DNA from: Bradyrhizobium sp. NAS96.2
Lineage (GTDB): Bacteria; Pseudomonadota; Alphaproteobacteria; Rhizobiales; Xanthobacteraceae
DNA length: 63,149 bases
Assembly: GCF_001908235.1 (NCBI RefSeq)
Contig: NZ_LGHK01000005.1
Span: 1-63,149 of the forward strand
Reading direction: 5' to 3'
In this document: in pieces, positions 8,631-17,718 of the stretch
How positions within the stretch are numbered: position 1 is the stretch's first letter
Layout of the letters: each line of letters starts with the position of its first letter
Position numbers and translations under genes: made by a program
Notes under the pieces: model-generated
What the model was told of the DNA's origin: nothing
What the model saw: only the letters and a program-made list of their open reading frames with translations
Database searches by the model: none

Positions 8631-8918
8631 TCAGGCGCACGAACCCGGATTCCATTGCCCCGTGCCGCCGCGTTGTATGCCAAGCCTGGTGCATTGCTGC
8701 TTGGTCACATTGGGGACCTGTTCGGAGTGATCGTCATAGACGATGGTGCAGCAGCCGAGCCCGCCCTTGGCGGCTTTCTTCGCGGCCTTCCTTGCTGTCG
8801 CTTTCGCCGTTTTCTTCTTGACGGCGGTCTTTTTCGCGGAGGCCTTCTTCGCCGTCTTGCTCTTCTTTGCGCTGGCCTTTGCTTTCTTCGCCTTTGCTTT
8901 CTTTGCCTTCTTCGCCAT
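8631..8918 (-). CDS. Lys/Ala-rich histone H1-like protein with a Cys-containing tail
   Basis: 95 residues. The first 52 or so are almost purely Lys and Ala with some Ser and Thr (AKKAKKAKAKKAKASAKKSK...), like the tails of bacterial histone H1-like proteins that bind DNA through charge. The rest is a small domain with four Cys (GLGCCTIVYDDHS...KQQCTRLGIQ...NPGSCA), which could fold around disulfides or a metal. The tail resembles small conserved domains in other rhizobia, but I cannot name it. A nucleoid-associated role is inferred from composition only. Confidence 0.6.
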   Translation of the reverse strand: MAKKAKKAKAKKAKASAKKSKTAKKASAKKTAVKKKTAKATARKAAKKAAKGGLGCCTIVYDDHSEQVPNVTKQQCTRLGIQRGGTGQWNPGSCA

Positions 8919-9466
8919 TGCTTGCCCCCATCTTGCGCGTGCCCCACGCTGGTACCGTCAATCAGAGTAACTACACGCAAAAGTGCAAGCCTAAGACTTC
9001 GGCAACTTACAAAAAGAAGCGGTGTGTTGCCGATGGGCAACTTTGGGTGGCGTGCCTCGATGAGGACATCAACTGCGATCCGAAGCGGTCGCTATGCGCT
9101 GCGATCAACCGCGGCGATCGCTATCGGGATTTGGCTCGCCACTCTTGGTGATGCAGTCGCAGCCGACCAACGCTGCGGCTTTTAGCCATTGTGATCGCGA
9201 TCTTGGTTCTTTGCAGGTTCGCTCGCAGCCATCTGCCGCTTCCAGCAATCGCATCAAGCCGTAGCCCTCGGCCATGCCGCTCCTTGGTTTGCGCGTGACG
9301 TCAAGGATCGCGGGGAGCATGGCGGTTGTCGCCTTGGCGTCAATCGCCGGCCCGCACCACTGACGCCTTCGGCGTCACCGGGTAGGCGATGACGCCTGCG
9401 GCTTTGGCGACCGCCCTCGAGCTCCCGCGTTCTTGAGACGCGCAAACCAACAATAGGAGCTAGATC
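8919..9466. other. Intergenic, no convincing gene
   Basis: About 550 bases with short frames only, none with family resemblance. A GACGCC/GGCGTC-rich patch near 9340-9400 contains small inverted repeats. A good ribosome site (AGGAG) at its right end serves the ORF at 9467. Confidence 0.4.
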
Positions 9467-9994
9467 ATGGGACTCGATATGTACGCCTTTGCCGTTGCCG
9501 ATTTGCGATCACAATCGATCGATCACGAATATCTGCTCGGACAAGCCACAGAACTGCACTATTGGCGCAAGCATCCGGACTTCCACGGCTGGATGGAGCG
9601 GCTCTACCGCCTTCGGGGTGGCGCGGCCGAGGACTTCAATTGCGAACCGGTTCAGCTCACATCTGCAGATCTTGACCGGCTTGGGCTCGACATCCTGCAG
9701 AATGCCTTGCCACATACCGTCGGCTTCTTTTTTGGTGAATCCGATGGAAGCGAACGTGACGACGATCTCGCATTTGTCGCCGAGGCTCGTCAGGCGATTC
9801 AAATCGGTTTTCCGTCGCTGCGATCGGTACCGATCCTCAACAGTCCCGTGTCCTCACCTCGCGCCGGGTCCACCTACCGAAGGCGCTCGGTATCGATCCG
9901 ATCAATGATCTCAACAGCGCGTGGGGTGCGGCCTTCTGGAGGACAAGTCATCGGATCCACTGTTCGTGCTCGCGCTGATGGACGTGGTCGGTAA
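9467..9994 (+). pseudogene. Conserved hypothetical protein with a replaced 3' end
   Basis: The start is good: AGGAG 7 bases before the ATG, then GLDMYAFAV. The first 115 or so residues (TELHYWRKHPDFHGWMERLY, GFFFGESDGSERDDDLAF) read as a well-conserved small protein found in rhizobia and their phages, of unknown function. After about 9812 the normal end is lost and the frame runs into unrelated sequence, namely the di-haem cytochrome remnant. The gene is therefore a fusion with debris, probably inactive or encoding a protein with a wrong C-terminus. Confidence 0.5.
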
Positions 9995-10480
9995 GACGAT
10001 CGACCTGTGGAACGTTGCGAATGGCACTTCCGACGAGGTAAAGCAGCAGGTGGGGACCGAGAAAGAACTGTCAGAACCAGCGCGTCTACGTCGGAGCGCG
10101 GACAAATGGCAACGGCAAGAACCGGGATGTGGTCGCCCTCGAGCCACAATATCGCGCGCGCCCGCTCGACGGCGTGTGGGCCACCGCGCCATATCTGCAC
10201 AACGGGTCCGTCCCGACCCTGAAGGACATGCTGTTGCCTCAAGGCCGGCGACCGGGGTCGTTCTGTGTTGGCAGCCGGGAATACGATCCGGTCAATGTTA
10301 GGCTTGTTGCAAAGAGCCTGCCCGGCGATGGGTGTGCCGCGGGCCTGACCGACTTCAACGTGTCGTAGCTCGGAAACAGCAATCGCGGACATTCGTTCGA
10401 GGGCAAAGAAACCGACGTGACGAAGCTGCCGCCTGGAGTGATCGGGCCGGAATTAAGCGATGAGGATCGGCGCTCGCGGC
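9822..10480 (+). pseudogene. Remnant of a di-haem cytochrome c peroxidase-like gene
   Basis: Read across frames, this stretch gives LFVLALMDVVGKTIDLWN, then ARPLDGVWATAPYLHNGSVP, TLKDML..., VGSREYDPV, GLTDFNVS-stop-LGNSNRGHSFEG and finally GPELSDEDRRS. That series matches the C-terminal half of large di-haem cytochrome c peroxidase-like proteins, where APYLHNGSVPTL is a hallmark. There are frame changes, an in-frame stop at about 10366 and no N-terminal haem motifs. It is a dead fragment fused behind the ORF at 9467. Confidence 0.6.
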
Positions 10481-10699
10481 CAACACAACGGCTCAAGGGC
10501 TGTCATAGTCGGGTTCCTCTTCCGCCGGCGACGCAAGGCCATCAGCAGAGGCCATTCGTCAATCCCTTTGCCGCTCGTGGCGGCAGACGTTGTTGGGATT
10601 TGAGCCCGCCATTCGACGGGTCATGCTACATTCGTCAGCATCATCCCAACAACATGGAAAAGCGACGGAGGAATGGACGCACAAGCAGGCGCGGGTCGC

Positions 10700-11755
10700 T
10701 TAATTCGCGCGCGGTCCATAGACAGCTGGGTAAGGGGCAGCGGGCGCGAACAAAAATCGATCGCGAATGACGTCCCCGTTGGCGTCGATCAGCTTTTTTG
10801 CGATGGCGGGCAACTCGGCGCTGGCCCGAGCGTAGTCGTCCAGCTCGATCGGCCTTTGCCCTGTCGCCGGAGGCGGAGCATTCAATCGAACGAGTTGATC
10901 GCGACCGATCAGCAGTCCTGCTTGACCCGTCGCATTCTGACTTTGCAAATGCATCGCCGACGAGATGATCTCCTTCCAGTCCCACAGGCCACCGTAAAGT
11001 ATCTGTCCTTCGCTAAATCTGATTTCGGTGTCGCCCGTTCCCAAGGATAGGATGTGGACCTGGCGGCGTTGGAGCTGATAGCAGACCAGCGCATCAACCA
11101 GGCCGATCATAACTGGATTATTGGCCCAGACCCCGCCATCGGCGAACATGCGTTGACCGCTCTTGTATACCGGAAAATAGGTCGGGGCAGCTGCCGTCGC
11201 CATCGCGGCCGTGACCATGTCTTCCTTCCAGTCCATCTTGTAGTCGGGATGGTGAGGCGTCTTGAACACGTTGACTTCAGTGAAGCCGTCGAACGAGGGA
11301 ATGCACAACCTTCGCTCCGCATCGCCGATCTTAGATGAACCGAAGATCTCCGTGAGCGGCCTTTCGAGCTCTGCAGGATCGTATCGATGATGTCGCGTAC
11401 TGTGTATCCAGCGCCATGCCTTGCGAATGTTGAAAACGTTGTAGCGCGCCGGCGGGAACACCCGGTCGCCATGTTCAATATAGAGGTCGAGAATGGCCTT
11501 TGCGGTCTTCCCGATTGCTAGACCCAACGCAATGATGCCACCGGTCGACGTGCCCGTGATCAAGTCGAAGTAGTCGCCGACGCAGCGTGCGCCGAGGTAG
11601 CGCTTCTCGATCTCGCTCAGCATCGCCGCAGGCAATATGCCGCGGATACCGCCACCGTCGATCGATAGGATGCGAAAGGGCTTGTCAGCCGGCCAAGGCA
11701 GCGGTTCGCGAAGCCCGGGCAGGGTTCCGCTAGAGCGGCGTGGCGGCTGGCTCAA
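10700..11755 (-). CDS. Patatin-like phospholipase, CBASS effector (CapV-type)
   Basis: 351 residues with all patatin hallmarks: the oxyanion loop DGGGIRG near residue 33, the nucleophile elbow GTSTGG (Ser70) and the catalytic Asp in ADGGVWANNP near residue 210. In CBASS such enzymes are activated by a cyclic dinucleotide made by the neighbouring CD-NTase, and degrade membrane phospholipids so that infected cells die. It is the last gene of the minus-strand operon; its start overlaps the E2-like gene by 26 bases. Other patatins are not defence proteins, but this operon position makes the CBASS assignment strong. Confidence 0.88.
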   Translation of the reverse strand: MSQPPRRSSGTLPGLREPLPWPADKPFRILSIDGGGIRGILPAAMLSEIEKRYLGARCVGDYFDLITGTSTGGIIALGLAIGKTAKAILDLYIEHGDRVFPPARYNVFNIRKAWRWIHSTRHHRYDPAELERPLTEIFGSSKIGDAERRLCIPSFDGFTEVNVFKTPHHPDYKMDWKEDMVTAAMATAAAPTYFPVYKSGQRMFADGGVWANNPVMIGLVDALVCYQLQRRQVHILSLGTGDTEIRFSEGQILYGGLWDWKEIISSAMHLQSQNATGQAGLLIGRDQLVRLNAPPPATGQRPIELDDYARASAELPAIAKKLIDANGDVIRDRFLFAPAAPYPAVYGPRAN

Positions 11756-12215
11756 GGCGCTTCTCTTCGCTCTCGCGGGTCACATGACGACCGCCGCCAA
11801 GCCATTTCTTTGTCACCAGCCATCCCTCATAAAAGTAGAGCCACTGTGCCGTCCAGTGGATGGTCGTGTCTGCGATCAGGTCGCTGATATCCCACTCCCG
11901 CAGTGTCGGACTGAAGAGACACAGGTAGGGCTCGGCCGATTGGTCGCTGCTCCAGTAAACGTGCGGGATTGGTCCCTCATCGTAATCCGGATGGCGCTCG
12001 AGCCGCGGCCTCAATATCTGAACGCGCGGCTGGGCGTCATGAAGCGTGATGTTCTCGAGCACCATTGGAATGCGATGCTTCACACGCACCAGATGTTCGC
12101 GTTTATCCGGCGCCAGCACACCATGCCACTCCACGTGAGATGGACCCTGGTCGACAATCGCAAAGCCCGGCCAGCGTTCAGCCATGGCCTTGATCTGTTC
12201 ATCAATGGTCGTCAC
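11730..12215 (-). CDS. E2-like ubiquitin-conjugating-fold protein of a short type II CBASS
   Basis: 161 residues. It has the pattern of CBASS E2-only proteins: EPYLCLFSPTLREW, with the likely catalytic Cys at 99, then TTIHWTAQWLYFYEGWLVT and WLGGG(R)H. In the short type II systems this E2-like protein conjugates the CD-NTase C-terminus to a target and so primes it; no E1 or JAB gene is seen here. It starts at an ATGA overlap with the CD-NTase and overlaps the patatin start, so the three genes form one translationally coupled unit. Confidence 0.82.
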   Translation of the reverse strand: MTTIDEQIKAMAERWPGFAIVDQGPSHVEWHGVLAPDKREHLVRVKHRIPMVLENITLHDAQPRVQILRPRLERHPDYDEGPIPHVYWSSDQSAEPYLCLFSPTLREWDISDLIADTTIHWTAQWLYFYEGWLVTKKWLGGGRHVTRESEEKRLEPAATPL

Positions 12216-13456
12216 TCCGACAGCTCGCCTCCGCCTTCGCGTGTTGCCGCCTTGGCCGCCGTCGAGGTTGCGCCGGCCACGGCGGGGGCCGCCATTCCGG
12301 CGACCTTGCCGGTCTTGCTGAGATGCATGCGGTTGGCATCCATCTCGCGACGCCGGGCTTCGAGGTTGCTCTCGATCGCGTAGGATGCCGCGGTTTCGCC
12401 GAACAGCCGCTTCAAAAGCTCAAGCTGTTGCGCAAGACTGAGGCTCTCGTTCCGCAACCGGTAGAGTTCGACGATCAGGCGGCGGAGATCGCCATCATAC
12501 AGATCCTGCGCGGTCCTGTTCTCGGGCCAACGGTCGGTGAACTCGTCGACCTTGTAGGCGGGATTGAATACGCGCAGCGTGCCGCGGGGACCGTCAGTTT
12601 CCTTCAATCGCGCGCGAATGTGGCTTGCGATGGCGACAACCTCATCGAGAAGGCTGGGCTGGACGGCACCAGCATCGAGCGCCATCGCGGCGAGGGCGAC
12701 CGACGGCGGCTTGCGGCCCTTGCGGCTCGGCGAGCGCCACACGATGTCCCGGTTGCGCTTCAACAGTTGCAAGGCCACGACGCGCGCGGACTTCTCCTCG
12801 ATGGGAACATGTTGGGGCATCGGCTGGGTCTCGGCCTTCTCGACGATCTCGCCCTCAACCAGCAGACGACGGCCCTTGAACAAATCGTGGAAGGCCGGGT
12901 CGTATTCGATCTGGTCGTTGAAGTGCTTGGCGAAGCCCCACGGGTTCACCTGCTTGTGGTAGGACTCGGCCGTGTCACCCTTGTAGTGGAACAGCTGGCC
13001 AGCGCGCTCCGGCCCACCGATGCGTGCAATCGGCATCAAGTCGACGGTCGTGCCATCGCCGTACTCCACGGTGACACAGCGGCTGTTCTGCCTAACCTTG
13101 CCGTGATAGCGGCTGCCTTCGTCACCGTTAATGGCATCAAACAACAGCGCGAGAATCTCTGATGGCGCGCTGTCACGCGCGACATCAAGCTCGATGACGA
13201 CGTCGACGTCATGCTGATCCTCGGCAACCCGGGAGGCGATGGCCGTGCCGGTCGCAAAACTCCCGCCGGGGTAACATTCGATCACCTTATGCTCGAGCGG
13301 GCTGCCCTCCCGGTCGACATGCTGGCACAGCGCCCGAAAATTCGTTTCGGCCTGTTCATGCTTGGTCCTGGTCAGCTGGACGCGGCGGGCGACGTCCATC
13401 AGCAGCGCATCGTAATCGGTAAGGAGGGGCCATGGCCCAGGATAGGCGACGTTCAT
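12212..13456 (-). CDS. CD-NTase (cGAS-like cyclic oligonucleotide synthase) of CBASS
   Basis: About 414 residues from the ATG at 13454-13456, which has AGGAG 9 bases upstream. The nucleotidyltransferase core shows PGGSFATGTAI, then HDVDVVIEL, with the third acidic residue in TTVDLMPIA. This is the GS...DxD...D pattern of SMODS-type CD-NTases. Upon phage sensing these enzymes make cyclic di- or tri-nucleotides that activate the effector. The C-terminus ends in a Gly-rich tail (REGGGELSE), a plausible acceptor for E2-mediated conjugation. First gene of the operon; it faces away from the Hachiman genes. Confidence 0.85.
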   Translation of the reverse strand: MNVAYPGPWPLLTDYDALLMDVARRVQLTRTKHEQAETNFRALCQHVDREGSPLEHKVIECYPGGSFATGTAIASRVAEDQHDVDVVIELDVARDSAPSEILALLFDAINGDEGSRYHGKVRQNSRCVTVEYGDGTTVDLMPIARIGGPERAGQLFHYKGDTAESYHKQVNPWGFAKHFNDQIEYDPAFHDLFKGRRLLVEGEIVEKAETQPMPQHVPIEEKSARVVALQLLKRNRDIVWRSPSRKGRKPPSVALAAMALDAGAVQPSLLDEVVAIASHIRARLKETDGPRGTLRVFNPAYKVDEFTDRWPENRTAQDLYDGDLRRLIVELYRLRNESLSLAQQLELLKRLFGETAASYAIESNLEARRREMDANRMHLSKTGKVAGMAAPAVAGATSTAAKAATREGGGELSE

Positions 13457-13829
13457 AAATTGCAACTCCTTGGCGACTGCCGTACTCCGTTCCAGCTTTG
13501 TTCAGGTGGTAATCGAGGCCAAGGTGCGCAAGATTAGTTCAAACAGATTCTTTCTTGCGCAATATATTGACAAGAATGGGGGGCTGTAGGCCACTAATGG
13601 ATGATTCGCGTATAAAGTGTAGTGGAGGCCTATCTGCCCAGCGCGCCGGCCCAGGAACCCGCTGCTGGAGCCTTTCGAAGCCAACGCCGGAGCGGGCTCC
13701 GATGGGGCAGTGAGCGTGATCGAGGCTCCGGGTGCGCGCCTCTAAATCAAGAACCAAGAAGCTTTCGAGGCGCTTCGCAGGTCGGGCAACTTTGAAGCGG
13801 GGACTATCGGCGCTGCATCGACGGCACGA
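13457..13829. other. Divergent promoter region between CBASS and Hachiman
   Basis: About 373 bases separating the two defence operons. An isolated TTGACA occurs at 13567-13572 and a TATAAAG at 13611, but their spacing is too long for one sigma-70 promoter. No long inverted repeat or regulator gene is visible. Confidence 0.35.
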
Positions 13830-14801
13830 GTGGAACGGGGAAGGGAGGCATTTCTGTCAAGCATTACCGCCGCCGATCTGGCAGCTGCGCTCACCGGTGA
13901 CCCCGAAGCTCTCGATGTTCATCTCTGTCTTGTTGAGCGCGACGACGTCATCGCCGGATGTCAGGTCAAGATTCATTGTCACTGTCTGACCGTCGACGGT
14001 AACGGACGGGTACAGCCACACCGGCTTGCGGAGTTCATGCGCAACGCTGTAGCCGATTACGCGATCCCCCGTTCGAAACTTGCCAGCGCAAAGGCGCGCG
14101 ACGCCAAGTTCAACAGCACCGAGGCCGTGACAGCGCTCGTCGAGCAGGCACGCCGCTCGTTCACGGACCTTGCCAAGACCGGCGAGGGCGGTGAAATGCT
14201 GCTGTTCCTGCTGGCCGAGCGGTTTCTCAAACTCCCGCAGATCCTGTGCAAGATGGATCTGAAGACTGACTCGCGCATGCATTATCACGGAGCCGACGGC
14301 GTCTACGCCGGCGTTACGCCCGACGGCACGCTGAAGCTCTATTGGGGTGAATCCAAGATCTACAAAGAGGCCGCCACGGCCATCAAGGACTGCCTGGCTT
14401 CGGTCGCGCCGTTCCTCATCGAGCCTGAGCATGAAGAAGCCGAGCGGGAGCGCGACCTCATTCTCTTGAGTGACAAAGCCGATTTGAGCGATCCGGTGCT
14501 GACCGACGCACTCAAGCGCTTCTTCGACAAGACCTCGCCAATGTCCAAGCGCGTCAAGTATTGCGCAGTCGCCCTTGTCGGCTTCGATGCCGCCTTCTAT
14601 CCTGGCGACCAAGTCCAAGCTGTTGCGGACGAAATGGCCGCCGCCGCGCGGATCGAGCTCAAGAAATGGCGCGCAACGATCGGAACCCGCCTGAAGCAAG
14701 AAAAACTTGAGCAGGTTGAAGTCGAGCTGTTCTGCCTTCCGCTGCCGTCCGCCGAAGCTTTCCGGGCCGCATTTCTGAAAGCGATGGGGCAGAGCGCATG
14801 A
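13830..14801 (+). CDS. hamA: HamA-type (DUF1837) nuclease subunit of Hachiman defence
   Basis: 323 residues from a GTG start. The conserved DUF1837 core is clear: GEGGEMLLFLLAERFLKLPQ, MHYHGADGVYAG and LYWGESKIYK, in which the Asp and the ExK give a PD-(D/E)XK-like nuclease site. In Hachiman the HamA nuclease is held by the HamB helicase and released to cut DNA once HamB finds damaged or phage DNA. Its stop overlaps the hamB start (ATGA at 14798). A strong AAGGGAGG lies just inside the chosen start, so the true start may be slightly different. Confidence 0.85.
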   Translation: MERGREAFLSSITAADLAAALTGDPEALDVHLCLVERDDVIAGCQVKIHCHCLTVDGNGRVQPHRLAEFMRNAVADYAIPRSKLASAKARDAKFNSTEAVTALVEQARRSFTDLAKTGEGGEMLLFLLAERFLKLPQILCKMDLKTDSRMHYHGADGVYAGVTPDGTLKLYWGESKIYKEAATAIKDCLASVAPFLIEPEHEEAERERDLILLSDKADLSDPVLTDALKRFFDKTSPMSKRVKYCAVALVGFDAAFYPGDQVQAVADEMAAAARIELKKWRATIGTRLKQEKLEQVEVELFCLPLPSAEAFRAAFLKAMGQSA

Positions 14802-17407
14802 GCCTCGACAATCTGCAGGGCTGGCTTGTCGGCGAAGGTCTACGTGATGACCTCGATCGTTTGACCCGACATACTGTCGTGGCTGAACTGGACAATCTTG
14901 TATTGCCTGCTGGAGAGGAGGCGGCCTCGTTCGATTGGCCACGGCTTCTATTGGCGGGGAGCATCCTCGCACGGTCGGATCAGCGTACCTATCAGGACGC
15001 CGCGCTTCGCATTGCCACCGCAGCAATCACACTCTCCGACAGCGACGCAATCAAGGATTCCGGCGCGGTCCTCTTGAGCAAACTGTCGAATTTTCGAGCG
15101 GTCGTGCTCGCCACCGAACGCGGATTGCTCAGTGCCGACGTCGAGGGAAGGCTCGGTATGGCGCTGCGTATCGAGGCACAACGCCGCCAAATCGATCAGT
15201 CGGTCCTTGTCCAGTCCAGTGGCCGATGGATTCAGGTCAACGAGTTCCAGCAGCGGTTCTGGAGCGAGGCCAACAACTACCAATGGCTTTCAGCCTCCGC
15301 GCCTACAGCGTCCGGGAAGACCTTCCTGGTCCTGCAATGGCTGATCGACCAGATCCGGTCCGGCGAGATGCGCGTCGCTGTCTATCTGGCGCCGACAAGG
15401 GCGCTCGTCGCCGAAATTGAAGCGAACCTGGTCGCATTGCTCGGAACCGGCAGCGGCATCGAAGTCTCGTCGCTCCCGATCCGGGACAAGCACGACAAGG
15501 CGCGCCTCGGCGGCCCGCGCGCCATCCTCGTGCTGACGCAGGAGCGCATGCATCTGCTGGCCAACGCCATTGGCGCTCCATTCAAGGTCGATCTGCTCGT
15601 CGTCGATGAGGCCCACAAGATTGGAGACAATCAACGGGGCGTCATCCTTCAGGACGCCATCGAGCGCGCCAGCCGCTCCAATCCCGTCCTCAAGATCGTG
15701 TTCATAAGTCCCGCCACACAAAATCCGCAGGAGCTGCTTGTGGATGCGCCGGATGGGGCGCGAACCGCGTCGTTCGAAAGCGACGTTCCGACGGTGCTTC
15801 AAAACGTCATCGTCGCCGAGCCGGTGCCGCGCAAGTCGAAACAATGGAGACTGTCGGCCCGGCAACATGCGTCCATGCTGCCGCTTGGCGTGGTCCAGCT
15901 GGCCAGTAGCCCGAGCACACTCAGGAAGAAGCTGGCCTTCATTGCCGCTGCGGCCGGAGAACGTGGCGGCACACTTGTCTATGCGAACGGCGCCGCCGAT
16001 GCCGAGGGGATCGCCGATCTCATCAGTCAGTTGATGCCGGAGGCTCCGGCTGACCCTGAATTGCTCGAACTTGCGGATTTGGCCCGCAAGGGCGTCCATC
16101 CGCACTACCTGCTCGCGCCGCTGGTCGAGCGAGGCGTTGCCTTTCATTACGGCAACATGCCGTCGTTGATCCGCTTGGAGGTCGAACGGCTGTTTCGCTC
16201 CGGCAAGATTCGATTTCTCGTTTGCACCTCGACCCTGATCGAGGGCGTCAACCTGTCGTGTCGAACCATTGTGGTGCGCGGCCCGAGGAAGGGGATCGGG
16301 CACCCGATGGAAGCGCACGATTTCTGGAACCTTGCCGGCCGGGCCGGCAGGTGGGGTGATGAATTCCAGGGAAATATCATCTGCATCGATCCCCAGAATG
16401 GGCAGGCGTGGCCCGATGGTGTTCCCGAACGGGCGCGCTTCCCCATCAAGCGCGAAAGCGACGCAGTGATCGAGCAGGGAGACAGCCTTGCGGATTATCT
16501 CGACCACCGGGCAACCAATGACCTGAGCGCATTTCAGGATCCCAATCAATTCGAGCAGGTCGCCTCATACCTGCTCGCCACATTCATGCGGCAAGGATCC
16601 ATCGCTCAATCCAGCCTCGCCAAGCGCCATGATCCGGCGATCATCGCGCGGCTCGAGGCGAGCCTTGCCAATATCGCCAAAGACATCGCGATTGGCCCCG
16701 AGATCGCAGCCCGGCATCCCGGCGTCAGCGCGCTCGGCATGCAGCGACTGCTCGACGCATTCCGCAACTACAAGGGCGATGTGGAGAACCTGTTGCCGGC
16801 CGCCGTCGATAGCGACGATAGCTATGACCGCTTCGTGACCATTATGCGCCGGATCAACCAGCATCTGTTTCCGGCGTTCACGCCAGACGGAATTATTCGG
16901 CTTCATGCCCTGATCGTCGTGCAGTGGTTGAAGGGCTTCTCGCTGGCGCGCATGATCGAGCGCAATATCGACTATCATCGCAGGTCGCGCCGGTCATTCA
17001 AGCTACCGGTTCTGATCCGCAGCACCATGGAGCTGGTCGAACAGATCGCTCGCTTCCGGGCGCCGAAGTATCTGTCGGCCTATGTCGACGTTCTCAACCT
17101 GCACCTGGTCGAGATCGGGCGCCAAGACCTGATTGACGATGACCTCGACATTGGAACGCAGCTCGAGTTCGGCATTTCTTCGCGTACCCTGCTTTCGCTG
17201 ATCGAGCTTGGATTGTCGCGTGTCAGCGCGGTCGCGCTCTACGAAAAGATCGCCCGCGATGACCTCGCCAAGGAGGACTGCGTTGCTTGGGTAAGAGAGC
17301 GCAACACGCAGTTCGAAGGCATGGATATCCCGGCCATCATCCTCCGGGAGATTCGTGGCAAGCTGTTGCCCGAGGATCGTGCGGGCGCCGCCACGTCAAC
17401 ACCCTAG
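14798..17407 (+). CDS. hamB: HamB-type helicase of Hachiman defence
   Basis: 869 residues. A superfamily 2 helicase with Walker A in APTASGKTF (about residue 169), the DEAH box in VVDEAHKIGD (about residue 269), motif V in CTSTLIEGVN and motif VI in NLAGRAGRWG. This is the expected size and architecture of HamB, a sensor helicase that scans DNA ends and activates HamA. It is coupled to hamA by a 4-base overlap; together they make a complete Hachiman system with no visible damage. Confidence 0.87.
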   Translation: MSLDNLQGWLVGEGLRDDLDRLTRHTVVAELDNLVLPAGEEAASFDWPRLLLAGSILARSDQRTYQDAALRIATAAITLSDSDAIKDSGAVLLSKLSNFRAVVLATERGLLSADVEGRLGMALRIEAQRRQIDQSVLVQSSGRWIQVNEFQQRFWSEANNYQWLSASAPTASGKTFLVLQWLIDQIRSGEMRVAVYLAPTRALVAEIEANLVALLGTGSGIEVSSLPIRDKHDKARLGGPRAILVLTQERMHLLANAIGAPFKVDLLVVDEAHKIGDNQRGVILQDAIERASRSNPVLKIVFISPATQNPQELLVDAPDGARTASFESDVPTVLQNVIVAEPVPRKSKQWRLSARQHASMLPLGVVQLASSPSTLRKKLAFIAAAAGERGGTLVYANGAADAEGIADLISQLMPEAPADPELLELADLARKGVHPHYLLAPLVERGVAFHYGNMPSLIRLEVERLFRSGKIRFLVCTSTLIEGVNLSCRTIVVRGPRKGIGHPMEAHDFWNLAGRAGRWGDEFQGNIICIDPQNGQAWPDGVPERARFPIKRESDAVIEQGDSLADYLDHRATNDLSAFQDPNQFEQVASYLLATFMRQGSIAQSSLAKRHDPAIIARLEASLANIAKDIAIGPEIAARHPGVSALGMQRLLDAFRNYKGDVENLLPAAVDSDDSYDRFVTIMRRINQHLFPAFTPDGIIRLHALIVVQWLKGFSLARMIERNIDYHRRSRRSFKLPVLIRSTMELVEQIARFRAPKYLSAYVDVLNLHLVEIGRQDLIDDDLDIGTQLEFGISSRTLLSLIELGLSRVSAVALYEKIARDDLAKEDCVAWVRERNTQFEGMDIPAIILREIRGKLLPEDRAGAATSTP

Positions 17408-17424
17408 CAACTCACGAGACCTTG

Positions 17425-17718
17425 ATGGTCAAAAAGCCCGTTACCATCGGCCCACATCACTTCAGCAAAAAGGGCGATGCGGTTGCATTCCTGCAGGCCA
17501 TCCTTCACAAGTACGATATTGGAGACAAAGTCAGTGCGGCAGATGCCGAGGTGCTGCACGCGGCGCTCGCGCTTCACCCGGAGGCCGCCGCGAAGGTGGG
17601 GGCCGGCGTTACTCATTTCAGCGTCAGGAGCGCGGACTTCGGCACCAAATGCTTCTGGGTCAACCGCGTTGACGGCAGCACCGAGAAGTTTTCCATCAAG
17701 GGCTGCCTGTCCGGCTAG
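17425..17718 (+). CDS. DUF3223-type small protein
   Basis: 97 residues from the ATG at 17425 (a longer frame reads back into hamB). The pattern is FSKKGDAVAFLQAILHKY, a middle helix, then HFSVRSADFGTKCFWVNR and DGSTEKFSIKGCLSG. This matches the DUF3223 fold, known from small bacterial proteins and from parts of plant chloroplast/RNA polymerase-associated proteins. The function is unknown. It follows hamB by 17 bases and may be cotranscribed, but it is not a known part of Hachiman. Confidence 0.65.
   Translation: MVKKPVTIGPHHFSKKGDAVAFLQAILHKYDIGDKVSAADAEVLHAALALHPEAAAKVGAGVTHFSVRSADFGTKCFWVNRVDGSTEKFSIKGCLSG

Noticed and set aside
13857..15026. 389-residue minus-strand ORF over hamA
   Set aside because: The opposite frame has clear HamA motifs; this one has no family or start site.
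15290..16549. 419-residue minus-strand ORF within hamB
   Set aside because: Shadow of the helicase gene, which has complete motifs on the plus strand.
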